Shown here piece after piece: positions 12,801-24,800 of a DNA stretch of 64,000 nt (position 1 is its first letter; each line of letters begins with the position of its first letter). The stretch lies in assembly GCF_964355755.1 (NCBI RefSeq), contig NC_092676.1, forward strand, positions 18,704,288 through 18,768,287, given 5' to 3'. The notes under the pieces were generated by a model. It was given only the letters and a program-made list of their open reading frames with translations. It searched no databases and was not told the origin of the DNA. This DNA is from Antedon mediterranea. Lineage: Eukaryota; Echinodermata; Crinoidea; Comatulida; Antedonidae. A program made the position numbers and the translations under genes.

Positions 12801-15800
12801 TACCCCCAAAAATGTATGTTTTGAAATATTTATTATAAACAACTTCTGTTATTTCCGTCTTTTATCATCAGTTTCGTTTTAAGAATAATGTTTTGTGCAC
12901 ATGTGTTAGGACAGTAGTTTAATCATCTGTTAAGCAGATCAAAGATTATCACCATTTTGAATAACATTAAAAGTTTTTTTGTGTTGTATATGGAATTTGG
13001 CCGAATTCTACCTGATTTGAATAGCATTCACATGGTTATGATCAGGCATAATACATCCTTGACCTTTTAACCTTTTATTAGTCTTCTCTTATCCACTATT
13101 TTTTACACAAATTCTATAACATTGATTTCTTGTACAGTAATAGAAAAAGAGCTATATATCATGAAATGAAAACCCTAGCCTTCTAAGACCTTTCACCTCT
13201 CCTAATTCATTCAGTGAGCTAGTTTCATCAACAGAGATGCTCACTGTGTTACTGATGTGGGGTTTGGTGTTGATACTTAAAAACTTGTGGTGGTGTAGTA
13301 ACAGTTAAGAGCCTTGAGCTAAGAACTTAGGAATGTTGCTAGCTAATTATTACAGTATAATACTGTACTTTCTTACTAGTTGATGGGTTTAGCTAGCCTA
13401 CCACCTCCAGTGTGTATACCAACTTGTTAGATGTAATAAGGACTGCACAGGTTGAGGAGGTTGAAGGTAACCTGGGGTGATAAACATCTGGTATTTCACT
13501 TTCGAGAAATTCAAACAGGCATATTTCATTTGATATTGATTTGAGCAGATTAAACATTTGTTGCTTTTCCTGTAAAATTTTTCTGAAAACTCACAAGGTT
13601 TTGAGGTCCATGTCTTTGCTTCAGGATTCATAGAATTGTGTTTACTATTTAATTGATTGAATGACGCAGTTCCAGACTATGGATTGGGATTGGGATGATT
13701 TATATCAGACTTGGGTAAGTTCATTTTTAAGTATACTTTGAAACTTTGAAAGGTCAATTTAATGCTAGCAATAGCACTTTGTTATACTACTTTATCGCTA
13801 TCTTGGAACATTTTTAGCCAGGTTTGAATGAGTAGGATGGAGGTATTAAGGGAAATCACGTTTTTGTACCATGCTGTATGTATTAGTTTTTTTAATCGTC
13901 ATACGATTTTTATGCTACTGTAAGCAGTTATTTTTGTTCTTTATTCGTTGCCAATTTCAATACTTAAGAATAATAATAAAAATACAGCTGATGATAGAAA
14001 AATAGTATTTCCGAAAGCTTTCTCTTTACGTTTTTTGCATCTCAATTGAGACTAGGCCACTGTTAGTGTACCAACCTATTGTTGGCAGTGATGTAACGCA
14101 GAGTCTCATGTTTCTAGGAACCCTAAGTGGCCCTCTAACGCTGGAGCCCTCGGGCATTTATAGCCTTTTTCGACATATTTTAATGCCGTTTTTTTCCTTT
14201 GGACACTGCTCAGGGCCTCCATAAGCTCCGGGGCTCCTTGGTTTAGCCAGTGAGTGCTCACAGGCGTTACTGATTGTTGGTTTCTTTTCTCAGTAATTCG
14301 GCTTTGAATTAATAAATAACTTATTATAAACTAAAAATAAAATTTAATTACATTTTATTATATTTAATTTATTCTTAATTTAGTAGTTTAATGAGTTTGT
14401 TTCATATTGTGGTTTTGAGTTTTGTGATGTTCATAGTTATAAAATTCTCAATATCCTACTGTACTGTATTTATATCTGTTGATTTCTAATATATTAAACC
14501 CATAAAATATATATCTTAACTTCATTATAATTTATTGCATATCAAAATTATAGTTGCTCTCAAATATGTTATATGTACTCTCATACGTTTTATTCCCAAA
14601 TGTTGTATATGTCGTCGGCATGTTGCATCAATAAAGCAGCTCTCCAGAATCTAATATTCATCATAATCAAAATACTAATGTTAACTTGGAGTTAGAAGCA
14701 AGGAATGTGTTTAATGAGAAACGTCTTGCGTAGATTTGGAGTGGCAATTTCTTCATATATGGTGTTTTTGTATCTTTGGTATGAGCTTGATGTCTTATAT
14801 ATTATCGTTAACCTCACTCAATGAAATTGTACACCAAGATATATAACTTAATCTATCATATCTGGAGCATACTTCAACCATTAAATCTCTAATAAACTTA
14901 CCGTCTTTATTTTAGGAACGTGTGCCGACATTTGGGATTAGATGCTGTATTCTAAATATATTTTTAAAATCTTCCTATAAAAAGGTAAAAGAGCAAGTAG
15001 TATAGTTTTATTTGTCCACTCCGATATGATGGTAACAATAAGCTGATGTTATTACGTACATGAAACCCTATTGTCCTAACCTTATTTTGTTAAAGACCTT
15101 ATTGTAAATAAAATTCATTATTTATTGAACTAAAGAATTTTAACTACTGAATTTGCCAACTTATGTGAAACTTGCAACATAATTAACTTTCTGAATTTTC
15201 TATTAGGGTTTAAAGAGACCACCATTTGTCAAGATGTTTAATGTCAATCGATTTTAGAGTTCACATAAACAACTTTCACTTTAGTTAGCAACATTTCTAT
15301 TTATTAGTTATCCGCTGAGTAGCGGATAACTCCTTGTAATCGTCCTGTTTCATCAAATTTTTTTTTTTTTTCTGTATTATACTTCTTTCTTTCTGTCATT
15401 TTTGTGCGTCGCGTTTCTCTAAAACGTGTAAACAGAACATATCGTAAATTTGTCAACACATCGACATTTACGTGAACTTGTGCACCTCCTATTTTTGAAT
15501 GACGTCAGAGTTGCGCAACGTGACGTACGCGCGATTTTATGAATTTCAATGATTGATCATAGACTAAAAACCAAACATAATTTTGTTTTGACACTTTGTG
15601 AAAATTTAAGTCATATCAAGCGCAAACTTTCTATGGATTAAAAATAGCATGTTTCACAAAAAGTTACGCGCGTACGTGCGTTTAAAATTTTAGGATGCGA
15701 AAAATCAACTTCTAATCAACTTTCTATGCGTTTCATGTCATTTTGAGCATGTCAAAAATTCCCACGCGCGCGAAAATTTTTACGCACGCGGTGCACACGT

Positions 15801-18800
15801 AGCGTTAAAAACATATTTTTTTCGCGTGATTTATGTTTTTTCAGCCTTTTCTAGTAATGTTACCAACTTTTAAACAATTTCGACTTAAAATTACGTCATA
15901 CGAGCACGTCGAATTACATAATTTGCACGCGTTTTTGGTGAAAAAGTTCAAAAATTTGTCAAAATTATGCCTATTTTTAAACAGTCATAGATTCTAAACT
16001 ACATGGAGAACTTTTTTTTAATTACATATTCTGGAAGTTGATGAGTTGTAGATATCGGATCATGCATTAATATGGGTAACCGGACATTGTGACGTCATCG
16101 TATGGCCACGCGAATATAAAATATAGGATTTTTGTCTCTTTCGTCATAGCTCATCACATTTAATAGAGCGCATCTCCACTTATTCGTTGTCCATTTTCAC
16201 CCCGATTTTAATATATTCTAGGTCAATCAACTATCTTTTGCATGAATTAAAATTTTTTTAATTTTTTTAACGTCATCATGCCTAAAAATTTAAATTACGT
16301 TGGTCATTAATTTCATCTTTACAGTAAATTTTAATCTGTTATACCTCGTAAGAATAAAATGTGATAATCACGATTAAAACGTTTTCAGGAAGCTATTGTA
16401 TTGTAGATACAAAATCATGTGTAAATTGTGCCAATTGAATGTCGTGACGTCATAATATGGCCAGTTAAATAAAAAAAGTCGTATTTTCATCTTTTGCATT
16501 ATATTTCATTACATTTAAAAGAGCGCGCATCAATATTTCACGTATTCAAATTTCTTCTACACGTTAATATGTTGTTGCTGAGATAATTTCATTCTGAAAT
16601 TTCTACTTTTGCATTTCATTTTGAAACCGTCAAGATGTTAAAAATTACAATAAAATACGGGTCCCGTAATTTCACCTATTTTATACTGTTTGTGATATGT
16701 ATACAGATTGTACTGTGTATACTATATGACACAAAATAACAGAATTCAGAAATAACAACATATCATATTCTTCAGTTCAGGTCATAATGCCTTAATATTT
16801 TTCTGTGCGCAATATTGTAACGTATGACGTGCACGTGGCGTTTGTCGAGCGGATAACTAACTCGTCAAAGTGACGAGTTTCATGTCTAGTTTATTTATTT
16901 ATTTGTTAAGCATGCACCATTGAATCGGTTCAACATTATTGAGAAAAAAGACATGAATAACTAAACTGTAATTATTTACAATCAACATTATTCACACTAC
17001 ATAGAAAAGATTTTAATTTGGATCGACACCACTTTTAAAAAGATATGCTTCCCTCTATATTGCAAAAATGTGGATCCAGAAAGTGCAAAACATAGAGGGG
17101 GCTGTGTACAATTTATTGTGTTTGGTACATTGCCCTGATGATTATACCAATATTTTCTCAGCTCCATAGTCCAATTATAAGTTATCCTTTAAACCTGTTT
17201 GACATGTTAGTCTTATGTAATTGTTAATTTGCAGTAATTGTGATAATATTTATACATGAATTAAGTGTCTTTCTAAGAAAATTCGGTTTTTCCATTCAGA
17301 TGATTTGTCATTTTTCAAATTTTGTGGACTCATGTTCTTTGAAATGTATTGGATATGATTTTTTGCGCAGTTTAGAACAACTTTAATACTTTATGCACCC
17401 AGGCGATGAAGACTTTTTGTTTAGTATCAAGGTGAAAGTTAACAGCAGCTGTAGAAAAATAGGGAATACCATTTGGTATGCATGATTAAAGAAAACTTTA
17501 GATCTATTATACCCAAACAAAACAAATATTCCAAAAATAGCGACATCAAATCTTGTGCTTCTTTTCTAAAAATATAGTTATGGTGTGTAGTATTTAAACC
17601 ATACTTGGAAAGTAAGGATTTTACCATATTTTACCAATTCTCTACTTGCAAAATCAATTAACCCATTTAATGTTCTGATTTCAGTTCATCCTATCCTAAA
17701 AGCAATTCTATTTATAGAAAAGAAATGTGTTATTCTACTTTCTTTACAATAATAATCTGTCATCGTTAATGTGGAAATGATGTTCAATTTGTTGCAAAAT
17801 GGATGGCAAATTTATAATGATTGATAACATGAAATAAGATCACCCGTACTTTAGTATCAAACTAACATTTCTAAATAAATGTTCTTGGTAAAAGTTTATT
17901 TCTTGTTTCTCTAAGTTAGATCTAACTGTACATCAGTAAACAACAAACTTGTGATCAAGTTTGTTGATGGAGTTAGTACCACTAAAATATTATAAGATCT
18001 GCCTTCTTCATATAGCCATTGGATCATTTTGCTAATTACAAACAAGCTGTTGCACTGAGTTTATTAGACAATGTTTTACTTGCTTTGCTCAAGTGGACCT
18101 ACACTCTAGGCCTACTATTCTTTTTACAAATTGTTCAGCCTCTTTCTCACTCAAAATCTTTAAATGAATTCTTCATGATTTTACAATTTATGTTTCTCAT
18201 CATGATTTCAATGAAGTAAATTTGTTCTCTATAAAATTTGTTAGGACACTGTCTATTTAATATTCTAAACTAAACTACTAGGGTTTAAAACTCCTACTGC
18301 TTTTATAAACTTCATAGATATCAGCCTCTTATCGTCCACTTGACCATGTCTATCGTGCTGATCTATAACACCCTTAAAAGTATTGTAACCGATTCCTTAC
18401 CACTTAACCATTCAGTTAAATGCAAATAACTCATTATACTTCAATAACCATTGTCCTAATGTCTCACGTCTGCAATAATAGTGTTGAAAACTATTGTTCT
18501 TCACATTTCCAATTTCTATTCAGTTTGCTTTCCTTACTACACCATTGGGATTTACTTGATAATACATAGACGGTTGTATTTACTTAAGGGTGTAAGAACT
18601 CGGAGGAAACAATTGTGGGTTTTTATTTTCAGAGAGAGTTAAATACAATCTACCCCACTCGGATATTCTTTACGGTTGTTTCCATTTGGAAGTCCTAAAA
18701 TCAAGCATGTGCAAGCTATAAAAGGAGTTCTTGCTAGAAAATTTGTTTATACTGGTCTCGGTGTAGTTTTTTCCTTCTTTGGAATTATGGACAACCAAGT

Positions 18801-21800
18801 TACTGAATTTTTAACCACCTGTTTTAACTCTCCTGTATGGAAAACGGTAACTATATTTTGCATATGAGTTTTTTTTTTCTCATTTTTGTTGACTTTGAGT
18901 TGTGATACTTTTATTGGTACACTAATGACTGTGTTTTCATTTCATAAAGTCTTATATTTGACAATCAAAACAAAAGTTAATATATTTAAAGGTTCTTCCA
19001 AATTTTCTACTCCTCTTCAAATCTGGCTCTTGCTCAAGACTGACCATAACACAACACAGCACTAAGCCATAAATAATAATAAATAATAATAATTAATAAG
19101 GGACTTTAGGGTTTAGTTTTCCATGCTATATATTGACATGTACATGCAGTTTGATTTCAAAATACAATCTCTATACATACTGTACTTATCCAGATTTCAA
19201 TTTCTTTATATAAGGCCAAAAATAGGCTTTACTGAAACGACCTTTAGTTAGTTAGTTAAATTTAAAAACTCTTCAAGAACATAGATTTATATGTTAAATC
19301 TGCATAGTAGTAGGATACACATAGTAGGATAATTAATATTCAATTAACATATTAACTGACACAGGAAGTGACCTTCATTTTGAAGTATATTTGAATGTTT
19401 TCTTAATTGATAATATCCATTGAATTGAATCTTTTTAAAATTGTAATATTCATTTTATCTTTATCAAAACATTTAAACAACCATACAGTGTGTACTTTAT
19501 TATTGACATTGACAATTAAAAATATTGCAGATGATGGGTAATTGTAGTGATAGTATTCTAGTACAGTTCTAGCAATTATAATGTCATATGGAAACAAAAA
19601 AATGAGTTTGAAATATTTTGTAAACGTATCAATATTGTTATTTTTTAGTGTGATAGAATTTCTTGTTGGTAGCTGCTCTAGTTTTAGGACTATATAAGAA
19701 TGGTTGTCACTCACAACAAGGCTGACTGTTCATGTACAATAGCACTAAAATTCAGTAGACCTGGCAATGGTATTTTTGGATATTATATAGAATTAGGTAA
19801 AAGTTGTTGAAATGTAGTGAGACCTTGATAAATCAGCATTAAACAATTGTCTAGTGTGTACTGATGAACAAGGAGTAGTGACAAATTTAGAAGATGGAAA
19901 GATACAGCTGGCCTACTGATCACTCAACAGAACAGATTGTTCATACCTGTTGTCTAGTCAGTTTTAATCTTGGATCGAATACAGAATAAGATTAATAAAG
20001 CCTCAGTGTTTTACCGTATGATGCTTCTTACAATGATGAACCGTATTAGTGGAAATCAGTCGTATGTCTGCATAACTGATAGTTGTTTACAATAGTTAGG
20101 TGATCACAGTAGCATATCCATCCCCAGAATTAAAAGAAATTTTATCCATGAGAACGCACTATCCATTCTTATCCTTGAAACAGTTCTAGTACCAAACACA
20201 ATTCCTAATGTTTTGCAAAAGTGTAAGGTATAATTCCTCGACCTCATTTCTTCCCTTTAGCAATTTGTAACCTATTGTATTACCAATTTCTTTTAGTGGT
20301 AATAAAAGCGACTTCAGAGAAAGTAACTTTATTAAGGCATTATTGTAGTTTCAGTTTTCTTATGTTACTGTTATTTTTATATTTTAGTTTAAAAAGTACT
20401 ATTGTTCCCAGGGCCCCAAGGGAGACCAGTCTTTTTGACTGATTGGGCCACCCTGGTTAAATATTGTGAATAAACAAATAAATAAATGTACAGTAGGTTT
20501 ATCATATCCACTGGGTTTGGAAATCTATGGTTGGATAGGAGTCGGTTGGCCACAGTTTTAAAGCATTATTTTTCTCCTGGTTTGTTTTTTTTCATGGGAA
20601 ATTGTCCCTTGATAGGAGTGTCCCACAGTATTCAAACAATTTTTTGTCCCCTGGTTGGTTTTTTTTTCATGGGAAATTGTCCCTTGATAGGAGTGTCCCA
20701 CAGTATTCAAACAATTTTTTGTCCCCTGATTATCAATAATCTATTAGAAATCGTTGATTAGAATTAACAGTAATAATGATTACACAGGCATGTGTTTACA
20801 TTCAGGTACAGCTTTGCCAGTATGAGTTGATGAAAAGCGGTGGGTGGCAACTCATTGTAGCTGAACTGTCAAAATGAGTGTCAGAATATTGCAACGAAGT
20901 TGACAGAATCATGAAAATTAAATCAGAGTCTAGCTGAGCAAATATGACATGATTATGTTCTGTTTATAGTATACGGTACATAGTTTAGAAAATTATTAAA
21001 TTATAAAAATTAATTCTCTAATGTCTTTAATATTGTGGTATAAAGATTGATTCTATAGAAATGATTTCTTAGTGTTCCTTGGACAATTTTTCAGGTCAGG
21101 GGTTATTCTAGTATGTGAATTACACTTGCTCAGCCTCTTCACTAATAAGCAGAGAAACTCAAAGTTACGCCATTTTAACTTTAACCAATTACCATCACCA
21201 CAACCCTAGTCGCAATACGACCAACACTCAACAACCAATACACTCAACACAACAACTCTCACACTCACACTACCACAACTACCATCACCACACTTCCCAC
21301 AGCCACCACATTCCCAACAACAACCCTAACTACAACCATCCTCACCTCAACCACCACCCTCACCATAACCACCACACTCCCCACAACTACCCTCACCACA
21401 ACCATCACACTCCACACAACCACCTCATCACAACCAATATTCTCACAATAAACCACCATGCTCATGACAACTACTACCCTCAACACAAGTACTTCTCTCA
21501 CCTCAACTACTACAACCATCTTCCATAACCCTTACTGTACCACCACCTATTTGAAGTTAAAGCAAACTTAGGTTCTGCTAATCAACGACAATGCCACTTT
21601 AATGCTAAATTTAATTTAAAGGTCACACTAAACTATGATAGTCATTTACATAAGAATTTTGATACTTGAAAGATGGTCATCATTCTGTTCAGATTATTAA
21701 CCTTACATGCCTAGTTGTCCAAATGTTGACATTCTGAATATCAATCAACTATCATCATATCTATCAACTATCATCATATATATCATTGAAAATATGCCCA

Positions 21801-24800
21801 CTGAATAATTACTTAAGGTATAGCTGACTTTGTAAATTGGTATGGTAGCTGAGCACATTCTCTTAACAACATTTAACATGTCGATAATGATAAAGTAATA
21901 TTGCGTATACCACATTTTATTCCAAATTTATCCAATTATACTGTATATTGCCATAAAGTTCAATTTAAACTCATAAAGTTTGAGGATTAGTTTTTTAAAT
22001 TATTGTCATGTACTGCTTTCTATGGAATGAAGTCAAAAGTAGTTAGAGAAATGAATGAAAATTAACTTAATCATTAATGTGCTTGTGTTGTTTTAAAATG
22101 AACACTATGATCGACTTTCGGAACTCAATTATTCTTAAAAAAAACTCTACACTGTTCCTTGATAAAACCTTGTTTGTACATATCTATCTTAGGCATACAT
22201 CTGTGTTGATAATAAGCTAGAAAAATAATAAAAGGTTTTCAATAAAAACATTTTCTTTGCAAATTCTAAAAATTAAACCTTGGAATATTTTTGAATTGCC
22301 TGACCTTAGTGATTGTAAAATCACATCTTGAGGCAGTGTTACCTGGTAGCTTCATGAAGCCATAATTGTAGCCTGTAGGTGGTATACCTCAATCAGGTCC
22401 AAGACTAGTTCCAAATTAACCCATATACCAACCTTTTCTAAAGTGTTTTCACCTATTAAATCTCTCTTCACATTCCTGCCGTAATATGAAATGTAAGAAT
22501 TTGTAAATTGATTGATAATTTAATAACTTCCTTATATGGAAAAAGTTTCTCACAAATTTATCTATGTGAAAATAAGCCTATTCACTCAATAAGATGTGGA
22601 AAAATATTGTAACTCAGAAAACAGGTGACTGTAAGGTCATAATTTATTCTACTCTTCCCCCTTTATTAGAACAAAATCCTAAAATGTCAAAACATAAAAA
22701 TCAAATTTTATGAGCTCAAACACATTTTAGTTTCCATCTCTTTTTTCTTTTTGCAATTAATCATTGGATTATTTGGTTTATGTTTTTAATTATGTGTGGA
22801 GAATATATTGAATAAAACAAATCATTCAGTTGTATGTACACTTTATACAGACTTAAATTTCAACAAATTTGGTAATCAATATATTTTGTTATCATTAAGT
22901 ATAATATTTTATTGCATAAGAATTCCTGATAACAAGCACTGCTTAATTCTTTGAAATATATTCATAATAAATTTAAACTCCCATTTTCAACATTCAGAAA
23001 ATGATGAGAAAGTTCCTGCAAAACCAGCAGGGTTTCCATAACTACTTTAACAGATTTGGCCAATCAGATTTCTATTTGGACATGTCCTCATAAATATTCA
23101 TCTTCCTGTTGAATATTCATTTGGTTGTGGAAATGATGTGGAAGGTCAAGTTACTTGCTCAAGAATCTTGTCCAAGTGTTTTTGAGTCCATTAAAGTGGA
23201 ATTCCTTTTCGAGATGGCATCTAGGATCTCTACCATTTATTCAGATGTTTGTTGGAAGGTTCTGGCATGTACCTCTAGGTAACGTTTGGCCGTGTGCGTT
23301 TGGATTGGTTACACTGTTTGCTGTATTTTAGAAGGTTATATTGGAGGGTACTTGACAAGTGGCTCCTTTTTTCACCATGGATTATATACTTTGACTAGCC
23401 TGGACTAAAGCTGTGAATCAACAGCAAAGGAATATGATAGAGATTAATTTAACTCTACAAAATCTTCTCAAGTCCTTTGAAGATGTAAGCCTGTAATTTT
23501 GTTTTTATTGTACACGGAAATTTCTATGGATGAGTTTATATAGTTCTCTACATAGATTGAGAAATGCTAATACAATTTGTTTAACACACTGTAAATCAAT
23601 AAAGTAGCTATAATTACAGGTATAGTGTTACAGACCATTTGTTAGGTTGACATGACACCGATTATTAGGTAGTACTAATCTATTATTTTTACTTCATGAG
23701 TTTTCTTAATTTTCTTTTATGGTAGATGTTAATTGCAGACTTGCTCAGTAGTAACATGTCTATAGAATTGTAATACAAAATTTCTTTTTATGTGGTATAC
23801 TGTAGATAGGCCTACTGTATATATATATATATATATAAATCCAAAGGCAAATTACTGAAAAAAATGACAATGCTGTGAGTATCAGTGGCTGGATCTCAAT
23901 GGAGATACAAAAATAAAAAGCGAAAAGCTAAATCAAAACGATAAAGTAAACAGCCAGAAAAGTTAGCAGAGCTTTCGGGTATATATATTTAAACAAACCA
24001 GGCAAAGAACATTAATTCTAAACCGCCCGGTGATATACTGAAATTGAATTAATTAATTTGAAACGATAAAGATGAAGAAATCTGGGAGAATGAGAAAAAG
24101 TCGCCCCAACCGAGACTCGAACTCGGACCGCCTGCTTGATATGCAGATGTCCTAACCTGGTATTGTTCAAACTCGATTGGATAGCGACTCTTTAACATTC
24201 TCGGCGTGGTACGGCGGAACAGCACTATAGTCCTCAGTTTTACGCACGCGCACCAGAGATCAAATTGATACGCCCTCATCTTACAGTATTTTTATTCACG
24301 AGGCGGGATCTCCGAAGAGATACTTTTATATATATAAACAAATCAGGCAAAGAACATTAATTCTAAACGGTACCGCCCGGTGATATACTGAAATATATAT
24401 ATATTTATTTTTATTTTTTAATTTATAAAGATATTTGAAACTTGCTGTCAACCTTGTTTAAAACCCATGTTTTCCCAAGTACCTTTTGCCATTTAAAGTT
24501 TGGGATCTGAAATACTCACCCCATCCTCCCTCCTCTATCACAACATTTTCATTTCTTCACAAATTGAAATAATACTAAGCATCTATATACCATTGGCATT
24601 TATAACAACAATGATTTATTATACTTAACGTAATTTGAAATGTTATAGTGTATTATGATGAGATAGAAATTAGCTGACAAATTATTTTAAATGATTGTTG
24701 TCATTATAAGTATTGCCATAAATCCATGTTATTGTTTGTATTATTACCACCGGTATATTTCTTTTATTGTTGTGGTTGATTGATTGAGTCACCAGAAAAA

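Noticed and set aside
13398-13631. 77-codon minus-strand frame
   Set aside because: Chance frame; no motif, no repeats, no neighbouring exon-like signals.
15306-16889. CpG-island promoter
   Set aside because: The CpG-rich composition coincides exactly with the boundaries of the repeated element and occurs also in the inverted copy, so it is a property of the element.
21115-21528. His/Asn-rich 137-codon open frame (and Val-rich frame on the other strand)
   Set aside because: Low-complexity A/C tract; both strands are open and neither has codon-like composition.
24100-24166. Functional tRNA gene on the minus strand
   Set aside because: The T arm and anticodon arm fold, but the acceptor stem and most of the D arm are missing and no terminator-like T run is properly placed.
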